From assembly GCA_033391075.1 (NCBI GenBank), contig JAWPMV010000001.1:4030001-4094000 (forward strand): a DNA stretch of 64,000 bases, written 5' to 3'. Under the pieces are notes generated by a model. The model was not told the origin of the DNA. It was given only the letters and a program-made list of their open reading frames with translations, and did no database searches. The position numbers and the translations under genes are program-made. Positions 32,138 to 40,875 of this stretch are shown here, piece by piece (position 1 is the first letter of the stretch; each line of letters starts with the position of its first letter). This DNA comes from Bacteroidia bacterium (GTDB lineage: Bacteria; Bacteroidota; Bacteroidia; J057).

Positions 32138-33069
32138 TATTTCAGATCGTCAAGCAAACGCACACGATCTTCATAGTTTTTGGCCAGAACTACATAGGTA
32201 TTTTCGATCTGTTTTTTCAGGGGGCCATCATCTCCTTCAGACAAACCAGCCCTCAGATCAATATTCTTCTGATTCAACAAATGAATCCAGGCAATCAGTT
32301 CAGCAGTAGCCGGCTGTTTTTTGATGCCACTATTTCGAACATCAATGAAGTGCTGAATGGCATGATCCAGCATATTTTCTTTGAAATTATCACTTAGTTG
32401 AAGATTGGCACTGACAATATCTCTCAGTCGATCAGGCCCGGGAAATTCAATATGATAATAGACACATCTTCGCATGAATGCATCTGGAAGGTTTTTTTCA
32501 GAATTGGACGTAAGGATGAGGATAGGTCTATTTCCTGAGGATTTATCATAACGGAAAAAGCCCTGATCATCGGGAGGAAGTTCCCATTTGTTTTTTTTCG
32601 CCCAGCTGGCAGATTCTTCCGCAGTTGCCTCTTCGATTTTAAATGCCAAATGCTCAAACTCAAAGAGGACATCATTTGGAAAATCTCTGGGGGCTTTATC
32701 TATCTCATCTATCAAAACGACAGACCTCCTTCCCGAAGAATTCAAAATGGCCTTCCCCAGACTTTCAAAAGAAATATAGCCCATGGTATTTACGGCAGAT
32801 TCAGGATTTCTCGAATCGCGGAAATGGGAAAGCGCATTATACTTATAAAAAAGATCTTTGGCCTTGGAACTGGTTTTGGTATAAAACTCCAGAAGTTCAC
32901 ATCCTTGCTGTTTGGCTACATAGGAGGCCAGTTTAGTTTTTCCTGTTCCCGGTTTACCTGTAACCAAAAGAGGAAGATTTAAATCCAGGGCAACTTCTAC
33001 TGCAGCAGCTAACCCATCGTCAATTAAATAGGTGTGCTCATTCAGGTCGAAGTTTTGGTCGTTTTGCAT
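32137..33069 (-). CDS. MoxR-type AAA+ ATPase of the conflict operon
   Basis: About 310 aa from the likely start at 33069 (MQNDQNFDLNEHTYLIDDGL). The frame stays open with upstream ATGs to 33171, but that extra part is not protein-like and contains a palindrome. Walker A is LLVTGKPGTGKTKLASYVAK. Walker B is VVLIDEIDKAPRDFPNDVLFEFEHLAF, sensor 1 is LILTSNSEKNLPDAFMRR with the Arg finger, and a helical lid follows. MoxR ATPases remodel vWA-containing partners. Here it is the first gene of a three-gene unit with the CHAT and SUMF1-like proteins, as in ternary NTPase conflict systems. Confidence 0.9.
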   Translation of the reverse strand: MQNDQNFDLNEHTYLIDDGLAAAVEVALDLNLPLLVTGKPGTGKTKLASYVAKQQGCELLEFYTKTSSKAKDLFYKYNALSHFRDSRNPESAVNTMGYISFESLGKAILNSSGRRSVVLIDEIDKAPRDFPNDVLFEFEHLAFKIEEATAEESASWAKKNKWELPPDDQGFFRYDKSSGNRPILILTSNSEKNLPDAFMRRCVYYHIEFPGPDRLRDIVSANLQLSDNFKENMLDHAIQHFIDVRNSGIKKQPATAELIAWIHLLNQKNIDLRAGLSEGDDGPLKKQIENTYVVLAKNYEDRVRLLDDLK

Positions 33070-33336
33070 GGACTGATTTTTAGGTCGCTGTGGGAAGGAT
33101 TTCATCCCAATATATGAAAAGTGTGCATTTTTCATGCCTAATTGCTTTTTCGGGAAATCGGATTTTCCCATTTTTACGTATATAAGACAGACTGGGAACC
33201 CATGGGAAAAGCGTTTTCAGCTAATTTTTCATTTGTGCAAGATGCTGATAAAGCTCGGCAGCTCGCTGGATTTCTCCTTCAAGAAATCCTGTGAGGTTTT
33301 TAGTTTTTATGTATTTTGCGTGGCTTTTGAAAATTT

Positions 33337-34071
33337 ATGAGAAAGATTGTCATCTCTGACATACACGGTTGCCTAAAATCCTTCAAAGCTTTGTTGGAGC
33401 ATCAGGTCGTACTCGAAAAAAGAGACGAGCTCTATTTACTAGGAGATTATATTGACCGCGGACCAGATTCTAAAGGGGTAATTGATCATATCATAGCATT
33501 GAAAGAAGCGGGGTATAAAGTTCATGCCTTAAAGGGAAATCATGAGGAAATGATGGCGAAAGCTGTCCGACAAAATGATGATACCTCTATGTGGCTTTAC
33601 AATGGAGGCCACCAGTCTCTGGAAAGCTTTGGACTTCGCGACCCGAAAGAAATTCCTGAAAAATACCTCAAATTCATCGATGAGCTCGACAATTTCTTCG
33701 AAGTAGATGAATACATCCTCGTTCATGCAGGCCTGAACTTTACCGGCAATAGTTCCGAAGAAGAAGGAGATGATTTTCTCTGGCGGATGCACAATCCCCT
33801 TTCTGATCTCAAATCCATGATGTGGATCAGGTGGTGGTATGAAGACATCAACTGGAGTTGGTTGAAAGATCGCATCATTGTACACGGTCATACCCCGGTC
33901 GATATTGACGATATTTGGGATATGGTCGAACTTTTATCCGAAGATCAGGTATTGGATATAGACAATGGTTGTTTTGCCAAGTATAATGCCGGAATGGGAA
34001 GATTATGCGCCTTTGATCTGGTAAATCGCGATCTTTACTTCCAGGAAAACATAGAAGGCAAATCCACTTAA
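33337..34071 (+). CDS. PP2A/ApaH-type serine/threonine protein phosphatase
   Basis: 244 aa. Calcineurin-like metallophosphatase motifs in order: VISDIHGC (near residue 5), LLGDYIDRGPDS, LKGNHEEMM, VHAGLNF and VHGHTPV, which supply the two-metal site. It removes phosphate from Ser/Thr proteins or splits bis-nucleoside tetraphosphates; this length and GPDSKGVIDHI favour the bacterial PrpA/PP2A-like group. It diverges from the MoxR operon across a 267-bp gap and heads a rightward run with the WD40 gene 17 bp on. Confidence 0.93.
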   Translation: MRKIVISDIHGCLKSFKALLEHQVVLEKRDELYLLGDYIDRGPDSKGVIDHIIALKEAGYKVHALKGNHEEMMAKAVRQNDDTSMWLYNGGHQSLESFGLRDPKEIPEKYLKFIDELDNFFEVDEYILVHAGLNFTGNSSEEEGDDFLWRMHNPLSDLKSMMWIRWWYEDINWSWLKDRIIVHGHTPVDIDDIWDMVELLSEDQVLDIDNGCFAKYNAGMGRLCAFDLVNRDLYFQENIEGKST

Positions 34072-34087
34072 CAAAATTTAATTTGGA

Positions 34088-35020
34088 ATGGCCGTTAAAA
34101 AACAAATAGAAATTGAAAAAGCGGCCACTTATTCCGGCCACAGGGGCTCAGTCTTTGCACTGGCTCTGGATGAAAGTCATACTACTTTGTTTAGTTCGGG
34201 AGATGATGGGGTTGTTGCTGCCTGGGATCTGGAGAAGAAGGAGGATCAGGGGAAAGGTGTATTGAAAACAGAATCTGCGATTTATAGCCTGCTTTGTATC
34301 AGCGAACAGGATCTATTGCTTGCTGGAGGGAGCAATGGGAGTTTGTACCTTATCGATACACGCGCCAACAAATTGATCCAACAATTTAGAAAAGCAGATC
34401 TGGCCATTTATCACATCCATTATGATCCGGGATCGGACCATTTATATGTGCTCTTTGCCAAGGGATTTCTTTCTATCCTCCAGCTAAAGAGTTTCAAAGA
34501 AATCTATTTCAATCAAATATCTGAAAATCACCTGAGAAGCCTCGTCCAATTAGGACAGGAATTGTATATCGGGAGCAGTGATGGAAAAATACGAGTTATG
34601 GATGCTTTGGATGGCCATATCAAACAAAGCTGGGAAGCGCATGAAAACTCTGTATTCTCTCTCGCCTACCACGAAGCAGGAAAATATTTGATAAGCGGAG
34701 GTAGGGATGCTCAACTAAATGTATGGGATCAGCAAAGCAAGTGGGAACGCATTCATCACCTCCCTGCTCACAACTTTACCATAAATGATATCGACTTTTC
34801 GCCAGATGCAGATTATATCGTTACGGGGAGTAGAGATAAGACCTTCAAAATATGGGATGCTTATAATTTACAATTATTAAAAGTTATTGACCATGTTAGG
34901 TACGATTCTCATTTTCACAGCGTTAATAAAGTTAAATGGCTAAAATATTCGAAATATTCCTTAATTTCGTGTAGCGATGATCGAATGATCCATCGTTGGC
35001 TCTTGAGGATAAATACCTAA
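34088..35020 (+). CDS. WD40 repeat protein
   Basis: 310 aa, six to seven beta-propeller blades. Successive GxxDGxxxxWD endings are SGDDGVVAAWDLE, GGSNGSLYLIDT, GSSDGKIRVMDA, SGGRDAQLNVWDQ, TGSRDKTFKIWDA and SCSDDRMIHRWLL. Blades start with a GH or AH dipeptide (SGHRGSVFALALD, EAHENSVFSLAY, PAHNFTINDIDF). There is no signal peptide, so it acts in the cytoplasm, probably as a scaffold. It sits 17 bp after the phosphatase gene and 12 bp before the DivIVA-like gene. Confidence 0.92.
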   Translation: MAVKKQIEIEKAATYSGHRGSVFALALDESHTTLFSSGDDGVVAAWDLEKKEDQGKGVLKTESAIYSLLCISEQDLLLAGGSNGSLYLIDTRANKLIQQFRKADLAIYHIHYDPGSDHLYVLFAKGFLSILQLKSFKEIYFNQISENHLRSLVQLGQELYIGSSDGKIRVMDALDGHIKQSWEAHENSVFSLAYHEAGKYLISGGRDAQLNVWDQQSKWERIHHLPAHNFTINDIDFSPDADYIVTGSRDKTFKIWDAYNLQLLKVIDHVRYDSHFHSVNKVKWLKYSKYSLISCSDDRMIHRWLLRINT

Positions 35021-35031
35021 GAATAGATATC

Positions 35032-35769
35032 ATGATTACTCCGATTGAAATACGGCAGCAAAGCTTCAAAAAATCCCTTCGTGGTTACGACCGTGAAGAG
35101 GTGGATGCTTTCTTGCTTGCCCTGTCCCAGGAATGGGCGAGACAATTGGAAGCCCATAGAGCCGTCAAAGACGAGCTTTATAGAGTACAGACCAGTTACA
35201 ATACCCTCAAAGAAGTTGAGGGCATGCTTCATAAAACCCTGATTCAGGCAGAACAAAGCTCTCGCGATACCATGGAGAGTGCCAAACAACGTGCTAACCT
35301 CAAGATGAGAGAGGCCGAATCAGAGGCTCAGTCCATTATTCGTCAGGGAAGAGAAGAAAGAGACAGACTTCATAGAGAGATTACAGAGCTTTCCCGTAAG
35401 CGTGAACAATTGATGGTTCAGCTAAAAGGATTCCTGTCCACACAGCTGGATTTCGTTAATACCTATGAGGGCCGCGAATTGCCTCCTTCTTCAGAACCCA
35501 TTCCTAAACATTTGCACTCTGGCTTTGATAAAATGTCTCAGCTTCCTCAGGTAGAAGAAATGACCGGAAGCACCCAGGTGGAAAAAGAAGAAGTGAAGGT
35601 AGAGCGTCAAACTACCTCTAGTGAGGAAACTTCGCAGGAAGAAACTCCTCAAATGAATGGCAATCATGCTCCCAATACCAATGGCAAGCAAGTAGAAAAT
35701 ATCTTCGAAAGCCATAAGAAAGGAGTAGAGGATGCCAATTTATTAGAAGATATCATGAAAGAATTGTAG
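35032..35769 (+). CDS. DivIVA-domain protein
   Basis: 245 aa from ATG 35032. An earlier ATG (34996) would overlap the WD40 gene and add 12 unconserved residues. The DivIVA N-terminal signature is MITPIEIRQQSFKKSLRGYDREEVDAFL. A long coiled coil follows (residues about 30-140, RQGREERDRLHREITELSRKREQLMVQ), then an acidic, Glu/Thr-rich disordered tail. DivIVA-type proteins bind curved membrane and organise division or polar growth. The Bacteroidota version is widespread, but its role is poorly defined. Confidence 0.9.
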   Translation: MITPIEIRQQSFKKSLRGYDREEVDAFLLALSQEWARQLEAHRAVKDELYRVQTSYNTLKEVEGMLHKTLIQAEQSSRDTMESAKQRANLKMREAESEAQSIIRQGREERDRLHREITELSRKREQLMVQLKGFLSTQLDFVNTYEGRELPPSSEPIPKHLHSGFDKMSQLPQVEEMTGSTQVEKEEVKVERQTTSSEETSQEETPQMNGNHAPNTNGKQVENIFESHKKGVEDANLLEDIMKEL

Positions 35770-35817
35770 GCAATTGTGTAATTTTGCCCGCTTCATGAAA
35801 TCTTTAATCCATTCTAT

Positions 35818-36354
35818 ATGATTCTTACCGATGCCGGTATCCTTGCAGAAATTGAGCAGGGCAATATCGTTATTGAACCCTTTGAACGCAGTTGTCTGGG
35901 AAGTAATAGCTATGATGTACATTTGGGGAAATACCTCGCTGTGTATAAGGATCGTGTGCTTGACGCGAAGAAACACAATCAAATAGAAGAGATCATCATC
36001 CCCGAGGAGGGATACATTCTCCAACCCAATACCCTCTACCTCGGCGTAACCGAAGAATATACAGAGACCCATAAGCATGTACCTTTCCTCGAAGGAAAAA
36101 GTAGCATCGGTCGCCTTGGCATACATATCCACGCCACCGCAGGCAAAGGAGATGTCGGTTTTTGCAATACCTGGACGCTGGAAATAACCGTTGCACAGGC
36201 AGTACGCGTATATGCAGGTATGCCCGTAGGCCAGTTGATATACTTCGATGTACAGGGAGAAGTCATAAATGCCTACAACAGCAAAGAAAATGCAAAATAC
36301 ACCACTCGGACCATAAAGCCAGTGGAGTCCATGATGTGGAAGAATAAGTTTTAA
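35818..36354 (+). CDS. dcd: dCTP deaminase
   Basis: 178 aa. It converts dCTP to dUTP for thymidylate synthesis, as a cytoplasmic homotrimer. Family motifs: the N-terminal MILTDAGILAEIEQG, GSNSYDVHLG, the active-site segment LEGKSSIGRLGIHIHATAGKGDVGFCNTWTLEI, and GMPVGQLIYF. The C-terminal KYTTRTIKPVESMMW closes the nucleotide site. Its length is normal. It follows the DivIVA gene by 48 bp. Confidence 0.96.
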   Translation: MILTDAGILAEIEQGNIVIEPFERSCLGSNSYDVHLGKYLAVYKDRVLDAKKHNQIEEIIIPEEGYILQPNTLYLGVTEEYTETHKHVPFLEGKSSIGRLGIHIHATAGKGDVGFCNTWTLEITVAQAVRVYAGMPVGQLIYFDVQGEVINAYNSKENAKYTTRTIKPVESMMWKNKF

Positions 36355-36437
36355 GTGTTCAGGTATTCTGGTGTCCCAGTGTTCGAGAAGGGCCATAAGT
36401 AGTAACCAGAATACAAGAACACGAGAACACTTGCGCA
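36355..36437. repeat. Inverted octamer array after dcd
   Basis: AAGTGTTC..TTCTGG..GTGTTC, then CCAGAATAC..GAACACGAGAACACTT. The arms pair with each other across about 30 bases. Same family as 30558-30640. It begins at the dcd stop codon. Confidence 0.75.
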
Positions 36438-36545
36438 CATTTCGCTATTTTAACATAGCATTAACACTATCTTTCTTGACCTACATCATGGGTGCTTTTT
36501 AGATTTACGCCCAAAAATTTCCTTATAGACATTGGAAATACTACT

Positions 36546-37475
36546 ATGGATATTAGTGTAAAGAACCTAAGCAAGAAATACGGGACGCAAAAAGCGGTTG
36601 ATAATATTTCTTTTACGGTGAAAACTGGTGAGATCCTGGGTTTTCTGGGACCCAATGGAGCCGGAAAGACAACCACAATGAAGATCCTGACAACTTATCT
36701 TTCTGCTACAGAAGGAGAGGTAAAAATCGGGAGCTTTGATGTATCCGATAATGCAGAGAAAATCAAGGCCCATATCGGTTATCTCCCGGAAAACAACCCC
36801 CTTTATCTCGACATGCCCGTACTGGAGTATTTGTGGTTTATGGCAGAAACCCAGGGAGTAAGCAAAGATAATATCCCGGGGCGAATTGCGACCATTGTCA
36901 GTCAATGTGGCCTTAATAAAGAGAAGCACAAAAAGATTGGTGAACTCTCCAAAGGCTATCGTCAGCGGGTAGGTCTGGCTCAGGCACTCATCCATGATCC
37001 GGAAATTCTCATTCTGGATGAGCCTACTACGGGGCTTGACCCCAACCAAATCGTAGAGATCAGAAACCTGATCAAAGAGATTGGAAAAGAAAAAACGGTT
37101 ATCCTGAGCACCCATATTTTGCCGGAGGTGGAAGCTACCTGTGATCGGATTCTTATCATAAATGAGGGAAATATCGTTGCAGATGGTACGCCCGAGAGTC
37201 TGAGCAAAAAGGCCGAAGAAAGCTCGGTATTTCGTGTGCAAATCAAATCACCTAAACCCGATGAACTCGCTGATGAGTTACGGAAACTGGAAGATGTCAG
37301 TCTCGTAGAAGTTCTCAATCGTGCATTAGGCAAGTTTGAAATCACAAGTAAAAGTGATATGCCTTTCCGTGAAAGGCTCTTCAATACCTGTGTAAAAAAT
37401 GGCTGGATACTTACTGAATTACAATTCATGGAAGCCAGTCTGGAAGACATTTTCCGCGAACTTACCCTCAACTAA
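36546..37475 (+). CDS. gldA: Gliding motility ABC transporter ATP-binding protein GldA
   Basis: 309 aa from ATG 36546; an upstream ATG at 36492 adds 18 unconserved residues. Walker A is GPNGAGKT (residues 35-42), the signature is LSKGYRQRVGLAQAL, Walker B is LILDEPTTGLD, and the switch His is in STHIL. The first motif MDISVKNLSKKYGTQKAVDNISF and the C-terminal extension match GldA. With gldF and gldG downstream (24 and 10 bp gaps) it forms the three-protein ABC transporter linked to Bacteroidota gliding and surface protein function. Many non-gliding members also keep it. Confidence 0.93.
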   Translation: MDISVKNLSKKYGTQKAVDNISFTVKTGEILGFLGPNGAGKTTTMKILTTYLSATEGEVKIGSFDVSDNAEKIKAHIGYLPENNPLYLDMPVLEYLWFMAETQGVSKDNIPGRIATIVSQCGLNKEKHKKIGELSKGYRQRVGLAQALIHDPEILILDEPTTGLDPNQIVEIRNLIKEIGKEKTVILSTHILPEVEATCDRILIINEGNIVADGTPESLSKKAEESSVFRVQIKSPKPDELADELRKLEDVSLVEVLNRALGKFEITSKSDMPFRERLFNTCVKNGWILTELQFMEASLEDIFRELTLN

Positions 37476-37499
37476 TCTAATCCTGAAAACGAAAATCCA

Positions 37500-38225
37500 A
37501 TGAAAAATATATGGATCATAGCAAAGCGGGAATTTCAAACATTTTTTGACTCCCTCGTTGCCTATATATTATTATTTGCTTTCCTGGGACTGACAGGATT
37601 TTTGACCTGGTTCTTTGGAAACGATATATTTTTGGTGAAACAAGCGGACTTGAGTCCCTTCTTTGATTTCGCCTATATCCTTTTCATCTTCTTCATCCCA
37701 GCCATCACCATGCGGATGATTGCAGAAGAGAAAAAAGCGGGCACCCTCGAAGTTTTGGTAACGAGAGCCATTTCAGACTGGGAGATTGTAGCCGGAAAAT
37801 ACCTGGCCTGTCTTATGCTAGTAGGAACTTCTCTTTTGTTTACCCTGCCCTATTACTTCACCATTGCCTGGTTGGGACCGATGGATCATGGAGCAACCAT
37901 TATGGGTTATTTCGGGCTTTTATTGCTCAGCTCTGCCTATATCGGTATAGGACTTTTTGCCAGTAGTATTACCAACAATCAAATTGTGGCTTTTCTTCTG
38001 GCCTTATTGATCGGCCTTATTTTCGCTTTTATCTTTGACTTCTCTGCCAGCCTCTTTCCCGGAGGAGTAGGCAACTTCCTGGATTATCTGAGTTTCAATA
38101 CTCATTTCAATTCTATCTCTCGGGGAGTTATAGATTCACGCGACCTGATCTTCTTCCTCACCCTTACGGCTTTAGGCCTTTTGTTAACCGAGCGCCAACT
38201 CGCTCAAAGAAACGTAATCGACTAA
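37500..38225 (+). CDS. gldF: Gliding motility ABC transporter permease GldF
   Basis: 241 aa with six membrane segments (YILLFAFLGLTGFLTWFFG, FFDFAYILFIFFIPAITMRMIAEEKKAGTLEVLVTRAI, and others). MIAEEKKAGTLE is the ABC-2 permease hallmark that contacts the ATPase. Co-linear with gldA and gldG. Confidence 0.92.
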   Translation: MKNIWIIAKREFQTFFDSLVAYILLFAFLGLTGFLTWFFGNDIFLVKQADLSPFFDFAYILFIFFIPAITMRMIAEEKKAGTLEVLVTRAISDWEIVAGKYLACLMLVGTSLLFTLPYYFTIAWLGPMDHGATIMGYFGLLLLSSAYIGIGLFASSITNNQIVAFLLALLIGLIFAFIFDFSASLFPGGVGNFLDYLSFNTHFNSISRGVIDSRDLIFFLTLTALGLLLTERQLAQRNVID

Positions 38226-38235
38226 GCCTAAGATC

Positions 38236-39759
38236 ATGAAACTGACAAAATCAACACTGAATATACGGACACTGCTGTACATAGGGATTTTCCTTATCGT
38301 CAACCTGATTGCCTATCGGGCTTTCTTTCGCCTTGACTTTACAGCAGATAAAAGATATACCCTGAGTGACAGCAGCAAGGATATCCTGGAGAATCTTGCA
38401 GATCAGGTAACTATCTCGGCTTACTTTTCACCCAACCTCCCTCCTGACTTTGAAAATGTAAAAAATGACTTTCAGGATATGCTCTCAGAGTTTGCGAGCT
38501 ATTCGGATGGTCAGGTAGTCTACGAATTTCTGGAAGTTCCGCAGGAAGATGCAGAGAAAGCCAAGTTGCAGCAAAGTGGACTGGCTCAGGTGCAAATCCA
38601 GAGCAGGGAGAATGATGAAATTAAAGTGGTAAATGGATTTATGGGAGCCATTGTTAAGCTTGGAGCCCAGCAAGAGCCTATCCCTCTGATCCGCGATGTG
38701 AGAGGAATGGAATATTCTTTGGCTTCCAGTGTAAAGAAGCTGGCCATCAAGGATAAACCCAAAGTAGGCTTTGTACAGGGACATGGCGAACCTCCCATCC
38801 AACAGATGCCTCAGGTAGCACAGATGCTACAGGTATCCTATGTGGGAGACACGGTCAATCTTGCTCAGCCCAATTCCTGGGCTGCCTTTAAAACCCTGGT
38901 AATCCTTAAACCTCAACAACCTTATTCAGCACAAGAACTTGCTCAGCTAGATGAATTTCTGGCAAGTGGGGGAAATCTATTTGTAGGACTGGATGCTGTT
39001 CAAGCCAATCTACAAGGCCAGGGTCCCTGGGGGCCTTTGAATACTGGCCTCGAAACCTGGCTGGGAGAAAAGGGTGTGCGGGTAGAGCAAAGTTTTCTGG
39101 TAGATCAACAAGGAATTCAAATTGGGGTTCAAACTCCACAGATGACACCTTTTGGGCAAATGAATGTAACCAGTTACATCGATTTCCCCTACATCATGCA
39201 GATCAACAATTTCGAAGCTCATCCTATTACCGAAGGTCTGGAAGTCATGTTGATGCAATTCCCAAGTCCGATAAGTTTGAGTCTAGATAGTACTTCGAAA
39301 GGAGGGAATCTGGTTTATACCTCTCAACTCACCGGAAAGCAACCGGCTCCGGTCTTCTTTAATCCTAATAAACAGTGGACTCAAAATGATTTTACCGCCG
39401 GGCCTCAACCTATGGCAGTTTGGGTCGAAGGAAGTAAGGCAAATCAGGATTCAAGAATTGTTGTAGCAGGGGATGGAGACTTTCCCATCTACCAGCAGGG
39501 CCAGCAATTCATACCGGACAATGCCAACTTTCTCGTCAATGCCATTGACTGGTTGACGGATGATACCGGGCTTATTCAGCTGCGTACCAAAGGTGTGGTA
39601 GCAAGACCCCTGGAGAAACAATTGGAAGCAGGAGAAAGAAGTTTGGTCAAAGTGCTCAACTTCCTCTTACCGATCCTGATCCTCTTAGGTTTCGGGCTCT
39701 ACCGCAGACAAAAGAGAAAGATGCAAACCCTTAAATGGAAGGCGATTGATTATAGTTAA
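38236..39759 (+). CDS. gldG: Gliding motility protein GldG
   Basis: 507 aa. TM1 is near residues 12-32 (LLYIGIFLIVNLIAYRAFF), followed by FRLDFTADKRYTLSDSSKDIL, the classic GldG/ABC auxiliary-component start. A large periplasmic domain follows (FSPNLPPDFENVKNDFQDMLSEF, VGFVQGHGEPPI, GGNLFVGLDAVQ). A C-terminal anchor precedes a basic end (FLLPILILLGFGLYRRQKRK). It works with GldA and GldF. Confidence 0.92.
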   Translation: MKLTKSTLNIRTLLYIGIFLIVNLIAYRAFFRLDFTADKRYTLSDSSKDILENLADQVTISAYFSPNLPPDFENVKNDFQDMLSEFASYSDGQVVYEFLEVPQEDAEKAKLQQSGLAQVQIQSRENDEIKVVNGFMGAIVKLGAQQEPIPLIRDVRGMEYSLASSVKKLAIKDKPKVGFVQGHGEPPIQQMPQVAQMLQVSYVGDTVNLAQPNSWAAFKTLVILKPQQPYSAQELAQLDEFLASGGNLFVGLDAVQANLQGQGPWGPLNTGLETWLGEKGVRVEQSFLVDQQGIQIGVQTPQMTPFGQMNVTSYIDFPYIMQINNFEAHPITEGLEVMLMQFPSPISLSLDSTSKGGNLVYTSQLTGKQPAPVFFNPNKQWTQNDFTAGPQPMAVWVEGSKANQDSRIVVAGDGDFPIYQQGQQFIPDNANFLVNAIDWLTDDTGLIQLRTKGVVARPLEKQLEAGERSLVKVLNFLLPILILLGFGLYRRQKRKMQTLKWKAIDYS

Positions 39760-39836
39760 AGAAGTGTTATAGTGCGGTAGTGTTATTGTTCTACCAGTTA
39801 ACTACAAAAAAAAACACTACAACACCTTTACAGTAA
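39760..39836. repeat. Degenerate inverted GTGTTA / CACTACAACACC array
   Basis: The weakest member of the array family: AGTGTTATAGTGCGGTAGTGTTATTG, then CACTACAACACC, filling the gap between gldG and the DUF4340 gene. Confidence 0.5.
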
Positions 39837-39848
39837 AAACTCGAAAAG

Positions 39849-40784
39849 ATGTTCAAAAGATTCACAAATAAACAACTGGGCATAGCTTTAGCAGGACTGA
39901 CAGTCCTCTATTTGGGTATGGTAGCATTTGGAGGAAGGAAAGTCCGGACCTTTGAAAAGACCCTGGCAGCTGTAGATACTGCTCTGGTCAACACCATCAT
40001 TGTAGATGCTCCTCAAAAAGACCAGGTAAAGCTGGAAAAACAATCAGGCGTATGGCGTTTGAAATTGGCTGATGGCAATACAGCTCCAGTCAATGGAAGC
40101 GGATTGCGTTCTGCCTTGGCAGGACTGTCCTTATTAGAAGCCTCACAATTGGTAAGTCGGGATGAAGATGATTGGGCCGAATATCAGGTAGACAGCGCTG
40201 GAACACGTGTTCAACTGCTGGGAGCAGATGGGAAAATGCTCGACATCATCCTCGGAAACTTTACTTACCGCACTACTGGCATGAACTATGTTCGTCTGCC
40301 AGAGGATGAAGAAACCTATCTGGTCGAAGGCTATCTGGAAGGGAATTTCAATAAAGCAGCCAATGACTGGCGTAAGAATAGCATTTTTGATTTTACAACT
40401 GCCGATGTTCAGGGATTGGGCTTTGCTATGGGTGAATCCGGTTCCTATAAAATCAGTAAAGACTCTACGCAGCAATGGATGATGATGGAAAGCGAGCAAG
40501 TCCTCGATCAGGCGGAAGTCAGCAGTTATATTAGCAGCATCTATGCCTTAAAAAGCAGCAATTTCGTAGACCGAAAACCTGCGTCTATGAGTCCTGCCAT
40601 GCAATTAAGTATCCAAACTGCCACGAAAGGCATTATTACAATCAAGGCCTTTCCCGACGCTGAGCATGGCTTCCTTATCCAATCCAGTCAGAATCCCGAA
40701 TCCTATTTCTCCGGAAATCAGGAAGACCTGACAGAAAAAGTATTCGTTCTGGCAGATAAATTCTTTACCAAAGAAGAAGAATAA
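39849..40784 (+). CDS. DUF4340 protein, gldG-linked
   Basis: 311 aa. An N-terminal membrane anchor (LGIALAGLTVLYLGMVAFG) is followed by the DUF4340 pattern: NTIIVDAPQKDQVKLEKQSGVWRLKLADGNTAPVNGSGLRSALAGLSLLEASQLV, then TRVQLLGADGKMLDIILGNF. DUF4340 proteins are often encoded beside GldG-like ABC auxiliary proteins and are thought to work with them in the periplasm. The gene continues the same run after an intergenic array. Confidence 0.9.
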   Translation: MFKRFTNKQLGIALAGLTVLYLGMVAFGGRKVRTFEKTLAAVDTALVNTIIVDAPQKDQVKLEKQSGVWRLKLADGNTAPVNGSGLRSALAGLSLLEASQLVSRDEDDWAEYQVDSAGTRVQLLGADGKMLDIILGNFTYRTTGMNYVRLPEDEETYLVEGYLEGNFNKAANDWRKNSIFDFTTADVQGLGFAMGESGSYKISKDSTQQWMMMESEQVLDQAEVSSYISSIYALKSSNFVDRKPASMSPAMQLSIQTATKGIITIKAFPDAEHGFLIQSSQNPESYFSGNQEDLTEKVFVLADKFFTKEEE

Positions 40785-40808
40785 AGAAATCATCTTACAA
40801 AAGATATG

Positions 40809-40837
40809 AGCCCTCACCTGCGGTGGGGGCTTTGTTG
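40809..40837 (+). terminator. Terminator of the gld/DUF4340 run
   Basis: AGCCCTCACC / GGTGGGGGCT, ten pairs including one G-U, loop TGC, followed by TTTGTTGTT, 25 bases after the stop codon. Confidence 0.75.
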
Positions 40838-40875
40838 TTAGGCACAAACTGATCTAAAGTCCCACTGGTCCTACT

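Noticed and set aside
32137-33171. MoxR start at 33171
   Set aside because: The extra 34 residues are not conserved-looking and the DNA there contains a palindrome (GGGAAAT..ATTTTCCC) typical of a promoter or leader region.
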